A stretch of 64,000 nucleotides of DNA from contig OY720100.1 of NCBI GenBank assembly GCA_963082875.1, positions 11,866,591-11,930,590 of the forward strand. The letters run 5' to 3'. Of this stretch, positions 1-14,000 are shown in pieces; position 1 is the stretch's first letter, and each line of letters opens with the position of its first letter. Both the position numbers and the translations under genes were made by a program. The notes under the pieces were generated by a model. It was not told the origin of the DNA. It was given only the letters and a program-made list of their open reading frames with translations, and ran no database searches. This stretch comes from Corella eumyota. Taxonomy: Eukaryota; Chordata; Ascidiacea; Phlebobranchia; Corellidae.

Positions 1-185
1 AAAAGAAAAATTACCTTAAACTTTTGTTTTACTGAAATTTTTTGCGAAATGTTTTATCTTGAATGTTAGTTAGGCCAATGCGCTTCTAATAAAATACAAA
101 ATTTTAGGTTTTGAGATTTCATAAATTTTTAATAAAAGTTTCATAACTTTTATGAACATTAATATTTTCGAAAAATATTTTGTAA

Positions 186-2040
186 ACACGGTAATTGGAC
201 CTGTGCGGTTCTAACACAACAACAATTTTTCGATTTAAAATTTTTTAATTTTTTTCAAAAAATTTGTCATTGGCCAAAAATATCACGTGACCTAATTAAA
301 CCCAAAATAAAAATTAGCTCAAAGTTTTGTTTTACTAAAAATTTTCGCAAAATGTTTTATCTTGAATGTTAGTTAGGCCAATGTGCGTCTAATAAAATAC
401 AAAATTTTAGGTTTTGAGATTTCATAAATTTTTAATAAAAGTTTCATAACTTTTATAAATATTAATATTTTTGAAAAATATTTTGTAAACACGGTAATTG
501 GACCTGTGCGGTTCTAACACAACAATTATTTTTCGATTTAAAATTTTTTATTTTTTTTCAAAAAATTTGTATGCAATATCATTGGCAAAAAATATTACGT
601 AACCTAATTAAACCCAAAATAAAAATTACCTCAAACTTTTGTTTTACTGTAAATTTTCGCGAAATGTTTTATCTTGAATGTTAGTTAGGCCAATGCACGT
701 CTAATAAAATACAAAATTTTGGGTTTTGAGATTTCATAAATTTTTAATAAAAGTTTCATAACTTTTATAAATATTAATATTTTTGAAAAATATTTTGTAA
801 ACACGGTAATTGGACCTGTGTGGTTCTAACACAATAATTATTTTTTGATTTAAAATTTTTAATTTTTTTCAAAAATTTTGTATGCAATATCATTGGCCAA
901 AAATATCACGTGACCTAATTAAACCCAAAATAAAAATTACCTCAAAGTTTTTTTTACTAAAAATTTTCGCAAAATGTTTTATTTTAAATGTTAGTTAGGC
1001 CAATGCGCGTCTAATAAAATACAAAATTTTAGGTTTTAAGATTTCATAAATTTTTAATAAAAGTTTCATAACTTTTATGAATATTAATATTTTTAAAAAA
1101 TATTTTGTAAACACGGTAATTGGACCTGTGTGGTTCTAACAAAACAATTATTTTTTGATTTAAAATTTTTTATTTTTTATCAAAAAAATTGTATGCAATA
1201 TCATTGGCCAAAAATATCACGTGACCTAATTAAACCCAAAATAAAAATTATCTCAAACTTTTGTTCTACTCAAAATTTTTGCAAAATGTTTTATCTTCAA
1301 TGTTAGTTAGGCCAATGCGCGCCTAATTAAATATAAAATTTCAGAGTTTGAGATTTCATAAATTTTTAATAAAAGTTTCATAACTTTTATGAACATTAAT
1401 ATTTTCGAAAAATATTTTGTAAACACGGTAATTGGACCTGTGCGGTTCTAACACAACAACAATTTTTCGATTTAAAATTTTTTAATTTTTTTCAAAAAAT
1501 TTGTCATTGGCCAAAAATATCACGTGACCTAATTAAACCCAAAATAAAAATTAGCTCAAACTTTTGTTTTACTAAAAATTTTCGCAAAATGTTTTATCTT
1601 GAATGTTAGTTAGGCCAATGCGCGTCTAATAAAATACAAACTTTTAGGTTTTGAGATTTCATAAATTTTTAATCAAAGTTTCATAACTTTTATGAATATT
1701 AATATTTTTGAAAAATATTATGTAAACACGGTAATTGGACCTGTGCGGTTCTAACACAACAATTATTTTTCGATTTAAAATTTTTTATTTTTTTTCAAAA
1801 AATTTGTATGCAATATCATTGGCAAAAAATATCACGTAACCTAATTAAAACCAAAATAAAAATTACCTCAAACTTTTGTTTTACTGAAAATTTTCGCGAA
1901 ATGTTTTATCTTGAATGTTAGTTAGGCCAATGCACGTCTAATAAAATACAAAATTTTAGGTTTTGAGATTTCATAAATTTTTAATAAAAGTTTCATAACT
2001 TTTATAAATATTAATATTTTTGAAAAATATTTTGTAAACA
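186..2040 (+). repeat. Example of the four-monomer (A-B-C-D) higher-order unit, about 1.24 kb
   Basis: Subtypes run A (186), B (492), C (801), D (1112) and then A (1421), B (1726), C (2038). Like subtypes are therefore about 1235 bp apart and match better than neighbouring monomers do. The order later changes (for example A followed by a hybrid A/C monomer near 2650, and two A monomers together near 5130-5435), so the tetramer is a theme that has been reshuffled and not a fixed unit. Confidence 0.8.
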
Positions 2041-5000
2041 CGGTAATTGGACCTGTGTGGTTCTAACACAATAATTATTTTTTGATTTAAAATTTTTAAT
2101 TTTTTTCAAAAAATTTGTATGCAATATCATTGGCCAAAAATATCACGTGACCTAATTAAACCCAAAAGAAAAATTACCTTAAACTTTTGTTTTACTGAAA
2201 ATTTTTGCGGAATGTTTTATCTTGAATGTTAGTTAGGCCAATGCGCTTCTAATAAAATACAAAATTTTAGGTTTTGAGATTTCATAAATTTTTAATAAAA
2301 GTTTCATAACTTTTATGAACATTAATATTTTCGAAAAATATTTTGTAAACACGGTAATTGGACCTGTGCGGTTCTAACACAACAACAATTTTTCGATTTA
2401 AAATTTTTTAATTTTTTTCAAAAAATTTGTCATTGGCCAAAAATATCACGTGACCTAATTAAACCCAAAATAAAAATTAGCTCAAACTTTTGTTTTACTG
2501 AAAATTTTTGCGAAATGTTTTATCTTGAATGTTAGTTAGGCCAATGCGCTTCTAATAAAATACAAAATTTTAGGTTTTGAGATTTCATAAATTTTTAATA
2601 AAAGTTTCATAACTTTTATGAACATTAATATTTTCGAAAAATATTTTGTAAACACGGTAATTGGACCTGTGCGGTTCTAACACAACAACAATTTTTCGAT
2701 TTAAAATTTTTAATTTTTTTCAAAAATTTTGTATGCAATATCATTGGCCAAAAATATCACGTGACCTAATTAAACCCAAAATAAAAATTACCTCAAAGTT
2801 TTTTTTACTAAAAATTTTCGCAAAATGTTTTATTTTAAATGTTAGTTAGGCCAATGCGCGTCTAATAAAATACAAAATTTTAGGTTTTAAGATTTCATAA
2901 ATTTTTAATAAAAGTTTCATAACTTTTATGAATATTAATATTTTTAAAAAATATTTTGTAAACACGGTAATTGGACCTGTGTGGTTCTAACAAAACAATT
3001 ATTTTTTGATTTAAAATTTTTTATTTTTTATCAAAAAAATTGTATGCAATATCATTGGCCAAAAATATCACGTGACCTAATTAAACCCAAAATAAAAATT
3101 ATCTCAAACTTTTGTTCTACTCAAAATTTTTGCAAAATGTTTTATCTTCAATGTTAGTTAGGCCAATGCGCGCCTAATTAAATATAAAATTTCAGAGTTT
3201 GAGATTTCATAAATTTTTAATAAAAGTTTCATAACTTTTATGAACATTAATATTTTCGAAAAATATTTTGTAAACACGGTAATTGGACCTGTGCGGTTCT
3301 ACCACAACAACAATTTTTCGATTTAAAATTTTTTAATTTTTTTCAAAAAATTTGTCATTGGCCAAAAATATCACGTGACCTAATTAAACCCAAAATAAAA
3401 ATTAGCTCAAACTTTTGTTTTACTAAAAATTTTCGCAAAATGTTTTATCTTGAATGTTAGTTAGGCCAATGCGCGTCTAATAAAATACAAACTTTTAGGT
3501 TTTGAGATTTCATAAATTTTTAATCAAAGTTTCATAACTTTTATGAATATTAATATTTTTGAAAAATATTATGTAAACACGGTAATTGGACCTGTGCGGT
3601 TCTAACACAACAATTATTTTTCGATTTAAAATTTTTTATTTTTTTTCAAAAAATTTGTATGCAATATCATTGGCAAAAAATATCACGTAACCTAATTAAA
3701 ACCAAAATAAAAATTACCTCAAACTTGTGTTTTACTGAAAATTTTCGCGAAATGTTTTATCTTGAATGTTAGTTAGGCCAATGCACGTCTAATAAAATAC
3801 AAAATTTTAGGTTTTGAGATTTCATAAATTTTTAATAAAAGTTTCATAACTTTTATAAATATTAATATTTTTGAAAAATATTTTGTAAACACGGTAATTG
3901 GACCTGTGTGGTTCTAACACAATAATTATTTTTTGATTTAAAATTTTTTATTTTTTATCAAAAAAATTGTATGCAATATCATTGGCCAAAAATATCACGT
4001 GACCTAATTAAACCCAAAATAAAAATTATCTCAAACTTTTGTTCTACTCAAAATTTTTGCAAAATGTTTTATCTTCAATGTTAGTTAGGCCAATGCGCGC
4101 CTAATTAAATATAAAATTTCAGAGTTTGAGATTTCATAAATTTTTAATAAAAGTTTCATAACTTTTATGAACATTAATATTTTCGAAAAATATTTTGTAA
4201 ACACGGTAATTGGACCTATGCGGTTCTACCACAACAACAATTTTTCGATTTAAAATTTTTTAATTTTTTTCAAAAAATTTGTCATTGGTCAAAAATATCA
4301 CGTGACCTAATTAAACCCAAAATAAAAATTAGCTCAAACTTTTGTTTTACTAAAAATTTTCGCAAAATGTTTTATCTTGAATGTTAGTTAGGCCAATGCG
4401 CGTCTAATAAAATACAAACTTTTAGGTTTTGAGATTTCATAAATTTTTAATCAAAGTTTCATAACTTTTATGAATATTAATATTTTTGAAAAATATTATG
4501 TAAACACGGTAATTGGACCTGTGCGGTTCTAACACAACAATTATTTTTCGATTTAAAATTTTTTATTTTTTTTCAAAAAATTTGTATGCAATATCATTGG
4601 CAAAAAATATCACGTAACCTAATTAAAACCAAAATAAAAATTACCTCAAACTTGTGTTTTACTGTAAATTTTCGCGAAATGTTTTATCTTGAATGTTAGT
4701 TAGGCCAATGCACGTCTAATAAAATACAAAATTTTAGGTTTTGAGATTTCATAAATTTTTAATAAAAGTTTCATAACTTTTATAAATATTAATATTTTTG
4801 AAAAATATTTTGTAAACACGGTAATTGGACCTGTGTGGTTCTAACACAATAATTATTTTTTGATTTAAAATTTTTAATTTTTTTCAAAAAATTTGTATGC
4901 AATATCATTGGCCAAAAATATCACGTGACCTAATTAAACCCAAAAGAAAAATTACCTTAAACTTTTGTTTTACTGAAAATTTTTGCGGAATGTTTTATCT

Positions 5001-8000
5001 TGAATGTTAGTTAGGCCAATGCGCTTCTAATAAAATACAAAATTTTAGGTTTTGAGATTTCATAAATTTTTAATAAAAGTTTCATAACTTTTATGAACAT
5101 TAATATTTTCGAAAAATATTTTGTAAACACGGTAATTGGACCTGTGCGGTTCTAACACAACAACAATTTTTCGATTTAAAATTTTTTAATTTTTTTCAAA
5201 AAATTTGTCATTGGCCAAAAATATCACGTGACCTAATTAAACCCAAAATAAAAATTAGCTCAAACTTTTGTTTTACTGAAAATTTTTGCGAAATGTTTTA
5301 TCTTGAATGTTAGTTAGGCCAATGCGCTTCTAATAAAATACAAAATTTTAGGTTTTGAGATTTCATAAATTTTTAATAAAAGTTTCATAACTTTTATGAA
5401 CATTAATATTTTCGAAAAATATTTTGTAAACACGATAATTGGACCTGTGCGGTTCTAACACAACAACAATTTTTCGATTTAAAATTTTTTAATTTTTTTC
5501 AAAAAATTTGTCATTGGCCAAAAATATCACGTGACCTAATTAAACCCAAAATAAAAATTAGCTCAAAGTTTTGTTTTACTAAAAATTTTCGCAAAATGTT
5601 TTATCTTGAATGTTAGTTAGGCCAATGTGCGTCTAATAAAATACAAAATTTTAGGTTTTGAGATTTCATAAATTTTTAATAAAAGTTTCATAACTTTTAT
5701 AAATATTAATATTTTTGAAAAATATTTTGTAAACACGGTAATTGGACCTGTGTGGTTCTAACACAATAATTATTTTTTGATTTAAAATTTTTATATGCAA
5801 TATCATTGGCCAAAAATATCACGTGACCTAATTAAACCCAAAATAAAAATTACCTCAAAGTTTTGTTTTACTAAAAATTTTCGCAAAATGTTTTATCTTG
5901 AATGTTAGTTAGGCCAATGCGCGCCTAATTAAATATAAAATTTCAGATTTTGAGATTTCATAAATTTTTAATAAAAGTTTCATAACTTTTATGAACATTA
6001 ATATTTTCGAAAAATATTTTGTAAACACGGTAATTGGACCTGTGCGGTTCTAACACAACAACAATTTTTCCATTTAAAATTTTTTAATTTTTTTCAAAAA
6101 ATTTGTCATTGGCCAAAAATATCACGTGACCTAATTAAACCCAAAATAAAAATTAGCTCAAACTTTTGTTTTACTAAAAATTTTCGCAAAATGTTTTATC
6201 TTGAATGTTAGTTAGGCCAATGCGCGCCTAATTAAATATAAAATTTCAGATTTTGAGATTTCATAAATTTTTAATAAAAGTTTCATAACTTTTATGAATA
6301 TTAATATTTTTGAAAAATATTTTGTAAACACGGTAATTGGACCTGTGTGATTCTAACACAACAATTATTTTTCGATTTAAAATTGTTAATTTTTTTTCAA
6401 AAAATTTGTATGCAATATCATTGGCCAAAAATATCACGTGACCTAATTAAACCCAAAATAAAAATTATCTCAAACTTTTGTTTTACTGAGAATTTTCGCG
6501 AAATGTTTTATCTTGAATGTTAGTTAGGCCAATGCGCATCTAATAAAATACAAAATTTTAGCTTTTGAGATTTCATAAATTTTTAATAAAAGTTTCATAA
6601 CTTTTATGAATATTAATATTTTCAAAAAAGATTTTGTAAACACGGTAATTGGACCTGTGCGGTTCTAACACAACAATTATTTTTTGATTTAAAATTTTTT
6701 ATTTTTTTTCAAAAAAATTTGTATGCAATATCATTGGCCAAAAATATCACGTGACCTAATTAAACCCAAAATAAAAATTATCTCAAACTTTTGTTCTACT
6801 TAAAATTTTTGCAAAATGTTTTATCTTCAATGTTAGTTAGGCCAATGCGCGTCTAATAAAATACAAAATTTTAGGTTTTGAGATTTCATAAATTTTTAAT
6901 AAAAGTTTCATAACTTTTATGAATATTAATATTTTTGGAAAATCTTTTGTTAACACGGTAATTGGACCTATGTGGTTCTAACACAACAATTATTTTTTGA
7001 TTTAAAATTTTTATTTTTTTTTTAAATTTGTATGCAATCTCATTGGCCAAAAATATCACATGACCAAATTAAACCCAAAATAAAAATTATCTCAAACTTT
7101 TGTTCTACTCAAAATTTTTGCAAAATGTTTTATCTTGAATGTTAGTTAGGCCAATGCGCGTCTAATAAAATACAAAATTTTAGCTTTTAAGATTTCATAA
7201 ATTTTTAATAAAAGTTTCGTAACTTTTATGAATATTAATATTTTCGAAAAATATTTTGTAAACACGGTAATTGGACCTGTGCGTTTTAACACAACAACAA
7301 TTTTTCGATTTAAAATTTTTATTATTTTCAAAAAATTTGTATGCAATATCATTGGCCAAAAATATCACGTGACCTAATTAAACCCAAAATAAAAATTATC
7401 TCAAACTTTTGTTCTACTCAAAATTTTTGCAAAATGTTTTATCTTCAATGTTAGTTAGGCCAATGCGCGCCTAATTAAATATAAAATTTCAGATTTTTGA
7501 GATTTCATAAATTTTTAATAAAAGTTTCATAACTTTTATGAACATTAATATTTTCGAAAAATATTTTGTAAACACGGTAATTGGACCTGTGCGGTTCTAA
7601 TACAACAACAATTTTTCGATTTAAAATTTTTTAATTTTTTTCAAAAAATTTGTCATTGGCCAAAAATATCACGTGACCTAATTAAACCCAAAATAAAAAT
7701 TAGCTCAAACTTTTGTTTTACTAAAAATTTTCGCAAAATGTTTTATCTTGAATGTTTGTTAGGCCAATGCGCGCCTAATAAAATACAAAATTTTAGGTTT
7801 TGAGATTTCATAAATTTTTAATAAAAGTTTTATAACTTTTATGAATATTATTATTTTTGGAAAATATTTTGTTAACACGGTAATTGGACTTGTGCGGTTC
7901 TAACACAACAATTATTTTTCGATTTAAAATTTTTTATTTTTTTTTCAAAAAATTTGTATGCAATATTATTGGCCAAAAATATCACGTGACCTAATTAAAC

Positions 8001-11000
8001 CCAAAATAAAAATTACCTCAAAGTTTTGTTTTACTAAAAATTTTCGCAAAATGTTTTATCTTAAATGTTAGTTAGGCCAATGCGCGTCTAATAAAATACA
8101 AAATTTTAGGTTTTAAGATTTCATAAATTTTTAATAAAAGTTTCATAACTTTTATGAATATTAATATTTTTAAAAAATATTTTGTAAACACGGTAATTGG
8201 ACCTGTGTGGTTCTAACAAAACAATTATTTTTTGATTTAAAATTTTTTATTTTTTTTCAAAAAAATTGTATGCAATATCATTGGCCAAAAATATCACGTG
8301 ACCTAATTAAACCCAAAATAAAAATTATCTCAAACTTTTGTTCTACTCAAAATTTTTGCAAAATGTTTTATCTTTAATGTTAGTTAGGCCAATGCGCGCC
8401 TAATTAAATATAAAATTTCAGATTTTGAGATTTCATAAATTTTTAATAAAAGTTTCATAACTTTTATGAACATTAATATTTTCGAAAAATATTTTGTAAA
8501 CACGATAATTGGACCTGTGCGGTTCTAACACAACAACAATTTTTCGATTTAAAATTTTTTAATTTTTTTTAAAAAATTTGTCATTGGCCAAAAATATCAC
8601 GTGACTTAATTAAACCCAAAATAAAAATTAGCTCAAACTTTTGTTTTACTAAAAATTTTTGCAAAATGTTTTATCTTGAATGTTAGTTAGGCCAATGCGC
8701 GTCTAATAAAATACAAACTTTTAGGTTTTGAGATTTCATAAATTTTTAATCAAAGTTTCATAACTTTTATGAATATTAATATTTTTGAAAAATATTATGT
8801 AAACACGGTAATTGGACCTGTGCGGTTCTAACACAACAATTATTTTTCGATTTAAAATTTTTTATTTTTTTTCAAAAAATTTGTATGCAATATCATTGGC
8901 AAAAAATATTACGTAACCTAATTAAACCCAAAATAAAAATTACCTCAAACTTTTGTTTTACTGTAAATTTTCGCGAAATGTTTTATCTTGAATGTTAGTT
9001 AGGCCAATGCACGTCTAATAAAATACAAAATTTTGGGTTTTGAGATTTCATAAATTTTTAATAAAAGTTTCATAACTTTTATAAATATTAATATTTTTGA
9101 AAAATATTTTGTAAACACGGTAATTGGACCTGTGTGGTTCTAACACAATAATTATTTTTTGATTTAAAATTTTTAATTTTTTTCAAAAATTTTGTATGCA
9201 ATATCATTGGCCAAAAATATCACGTGACCTAATTAAACCCAAAATAAAAATTACCTCAAAGTTTTTTTTACTAAAAATTTTCGCAAAATGTTTTATTTTA
9301 AATGTTAGTTAGGCCAATGCGCGTCTAATAAAATACAAAATTTTAGGTTTTAAGATTTCATAAATTTTTAATAAAAGTTTCATAACTTTTATGAATATTA
9401 ATATTTTTAAAAAATATTTTGTAAACACGGTAATTGGACCTGTGTGGTTCTAACAAAACAATTATTTTTTGATTTAAAATTTTTTATTTTTTATCAAAAA
9501 AATTGTATGCAATATCATTGGCCAAAAATATCACGTGACCTAATTAAACCCAAAATAAAAATTATCTCAAACTTTTGTTCTACTCAAAATTTTTGCAAAA
9601 TGTTTTATCTTCAATGTTAGTTAGGCCAATGCGCGCCTAATTAAATATAAAATTTCAGAGTTTGAGATTTCATAAATTTTTAATAAAAGTTTCATAACTT
9701 TTATGAAAATTAATATTTTCGAAAAATATTTTGTAAACACGGTAATTGGACCTGTGCGGTTCTAACACAACAACAATTTTTCGATTTAAAATTTTTTAAT
9801 TTTTTTCAAAAAATTTGTCATTGGCCAAAAATATCACGTGACCTAATTAAACCCAAAATAAAAATTAGCTCAAACTTTTGTTTTACTAAAAATTTTCGCA
9901 AAATGTTTTATCTTGAATGTTAGTTAGGCCAATGCGCGTCTAATAAAATACAAACTTTTAGGTTTTGAGATTTCATAAATTTTTAATCAAAGTTTCATAA
10001 CTTTTATGAATATTAATATTTTTGAAAAATATTATGTAAACACGGTAATTGGACCTGTGTGGTTCTAACACAATAATTATTTTTTGATTTAAAATTTTTA
10101 ATTTTTTTCAAAAAATTTGTATGCAATATCATTGGCCAAAAATATCACGTGACCTAATTAAACCCAAAAGAAAAATTACCTTAAACTTTTGTTTTACTGA
10201 AAATTTTTGCGGAATGTTTTATCTTGAATGTTAGTTAGGCCAATGCGCTTCTAATAAAATACAAAATTTTAGGTTTTGAGATTTCATAAATTTTTAATAA
10301 AAGTTTCATAACTTTTATGAACATTAATATTTTCGAAAAATATTTTGTAAACACGGTAATTGGACCTGTGCGGTTCTAACACAACAACAATTTTTCGATT
10401 TAAAATTTTTTAATTTTTTTCAAAAAATTTGTCATTGGCCAAAAATATCACGTGACCTAATTAAACCCAAAATAAAAATTAGCTCAAACTTTTGTTTTAC
10501 TGAAAATTTTTGCGAAATGTTTTATCTTGAATGTTAGTTAGGCCAATGCGCTTCTAATAAAATACAAAATTTTAGGTTTTGAGATTTCATAAATTTTTAA
10601 TAAAAGTTTCATAACTTTTATGAACATTAATATTTTCGAAAAATATTTTGTAAACACGGTAAATGGACCTGTGCGGTTCTAACACAACAACAATTTTTCG
10701 ATTTAAAATTTTTTAATTTTTTTCAAAAAATTTGTCATTGGCCAAAAATATCACGTGACCTAATTAAAACCAAAATAAAAATTAGCTCAAAGTTTTGTTT
10801 TACTAAAAATTTTCGCAAAATGTTTTATCTTGAATGTTAGTTAGGCCAATGTGCGTCTAATAAAATACAAAATTTTAGGTTTTGAGATTTCATAAATTTT
10901 TAATAAAAGTTTCATAACTTTTATAAATATTAATATTTTTGAAAAATATTTTGTAAACACGGTAATTGGACCTGTGTGGTTCTAACACAATAATTATTTT

Positions 11001-14000
11001 TTGATTTAAAATTTTTAATTTTTTTCAAAAAATTTGTATGCAATATCATTGGCCAAAAATATCACGTGACCTAATTAAACCCAAAAGAAAAATTACCTCA
11101 AAGTTTTGTTTTACTAAAAATTTTCGCAAAATGTTTTATCTTGAATGTTAGTTAGGCCAATGCGCTTCTAATAAAATACAAAATTTTAGGTTTTGAGATT
11201 TCATAAATTTTTAATAAAAGTTTCATAACTTTTATGAACATTAATATTTTCGAAAAATATTTTGTAAACACGGTAATTGGACCTGTGCGGTTCTAACACA
11301 ACAACAATTTTTCGATTTAAAATTTTTTAATTTTTTTCAAAAAATTTGTCATTGGCCAAAAATATCACGTGACCTAATTAAACCCAAAATAAAAATTAGC
11401 TCAAACTTTTGTTTTACTGAAAATTTTTGCGAAATGTTTTATCTTGAATGTTAGTTAGGCCAATGCGCTTCTAATAAAATACAAAATTTTAGGTTTTGAG
11501 ATTTCATAAATTTTTAATAAAAGTTTCATAACTTTTATGAACATTAATATTTTCGAAAAATATTTTGTAAACACGGTAATTGGACCTGTGCGGTTCTAAC
11601 ACAACAACAATTTTTCGATTTAAAATTTTTTAATTTTTTTCAAAAAATTTGTCATTGGCCAAAAATATCACGTGACCTAATTAAACCCAAAATAAAAATT
11701 AGCTCAAAGTTTTGTTTTACTAAAAATTTTCGCAAAATGTTTTATCTTGAATGTTAGTTAGGCCAATGTGCGTCTAATAAAATACAAAATTTTAGGTTTT
11801 GAGATTTCATAAATTTTTAATAAAAGTTTCATAACTTTTATAAATATTAATATTTTTGAAAAATATTTTGTAAACACGGTAATTGGACCTGTGTGGTTCT
11901 AACACAATAATTATTTTTTGATTTAAAATTTTTAATTTTTTTCAAAAAATTTGTATGCAATATCATTGGCCAAAAATATCACGTGACCTAATTAAACCCA
12001 AAATAAAAATTACCTCAAACTTTTGTTTTACTGAAAATTTTCGCGAAATGTTTTATCTTGAATGTTAGTTAGGCCAATGCACGTCTAATAAAATACAAAA
12101 TTTTAGGTTTTGAGATTTCATAAATTTTTAATAAAAGTTTCATAACTTTTATAAATATTAATATTTTTGAAAAATATTTTGTAAACACGGTAATTGGACC
12201 TGTGTGGTTCTAACACAATAATTATTTTTTGATTTAAAATTTTTAATTTTTTTCAAAAAATTTGTATGCAATATCATTGGCCAAAAATATCACGTGACCT
12301 AATTAAACCCAAAATAAAAATAACCTCAAAGTTTTGTTTTACTAAAAATTTTCGCAAAATGTTTTATCTTAAATGTTAGTTAGGCCAATGCGCGTCTAAT
12401 AAAATACAAAATTTTAGGTTTTAAGATTTCATAAATTTTTAATAAAAGTTTCATAACTTTTATGAATATTAATATTTTTAAAAAATATTTTGTAAACACG
12501 GTAATTGGACCTGTGTGGTTCTAACAAAACAATTATTTTTTGATTTAAAATTTTTTATTTTTTTTCAAAAAAATTGTATGCAATATCATTGGCCAAAAAT
12601 ATCACGTGACCTAATTAAACCCAAAATAAAAATTACCTCAAAGTTTTGTTTTACTAAAAATTTTCGCAAAATGTTTTATCTTAAATGTTAGTTAGGCCAA
12701 TGCGCGTCTAATAAAATACAAAATTTTAGGTTTTAAGATTTCATAAATTTTTAATAAAAGTTTCATAACTTTCATGAATATTAATATTTTTAAAAAATAT
12801 TTTGTAAACACGGTAATTGGACCTGTGTGGTTCTAACACAACAATTATTTTTTGATTTAAAATTTTTTATTTTTTTTCAAAAAAATTGTATGCAATATCA
12901 TTGGCAAAAAATATCACGTGACCTAATTAAACCCAAAAGAAAAATTACCTTAAACTTTTGTTTTACTGAAAATTTTTGCGAAATGTTTTATCTTGAATGT
13001 TAGTTAGGCCAATTCGCTTCTAATAAAATACAAAATTTTAGGTTTTGAGATTTCATAAATTTTTAATCAAAGTTTCATAACTTTTATGAATATTAATATT
13101 TTTAAAAAATATTTTGTAAACACGGTAATTGGACCTGTGTGGTTCTAACACAATAATTATTTTTTGATTTAAAATTTTTAATTTTTTTCAAAAAATTTGT
13201 ATGCAATATCATTGGCCAAAAATATCACGTGACCTAATTAAACCCAAAAGAAAAATTACCTTAAACTTTTGTTCTACTCAAAATTTTTGCAAAATGTTTT
13301 ATCTTCAATGTTAGTTAGGCCAATGCGCGCCTAATTAAAAATAAAATTTCAGATTTTGAGATTTCATAAATTTTTAATAAAAGTTTGTTAACTTTTATGA
13401 AGATTAATATTTTCGAAAAATATTTTGTAAACACGGTAATTGGACCCGTGCGATTCTAACACAACAACAATTTTTTGATTTAAAATTTTTTAATTTTTTT
13501 CAAAAAATTTGTCATTGGCCAAAAATATCACGTGACCTAATTAAACCCAAAATAAAAATTAGCTCAAACTTTTGTTTTACTAAAAATTTTCGCAAAATGT
13601 TTTATCTTGAGTGTTAGTTAGGCCAATGCGCGTCTAATAAAATACAAACTTTTAGGTTTTGAGATTTCATAAATTTTTAATCAAAGTTTCATAACTTTTA
13701 TGAATATTAATATTTTTGAAAAATATTATGTAAACACGGTAATTGGACCTGTGCGGTTCTAACACAACAATTATTTTTCGATTTAAAATTTTTTATTTTT
13801 TTTCAAAAAATTTGTATGCAATATCATTGGCAAAAAATATCACGTAACCTAATTAAAACCAAAATAAAAATTACCTCAAACTTTTGTTTTACTGAAAATT
13901 TTCGCGAAATGTTTTATCTTGAATGTTAGTTAGGCCAATGCACGTCTAATAAAATACAAAATTTTAGGTTTTGAGATTTCATAAATTTTTAATAAAAGTT

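Noticed and set aside
2661-2849. Open frame of about 62 codons in the satellite, with relatives near 17128, 24484, 43298 and 43920
   Set aside because: These frames open with non-ATG starts or arise by chance in the repeated monomer. They are interrupted in most other monomers and encode AT-driven low-complexity sequence, so they are by-products of the repeat.
7146-7352. 68-codon minus-strand frame in the satellite
   Set aside because: It lies wholly inside monomers and is not conserved as a frame in neighbouring copies.
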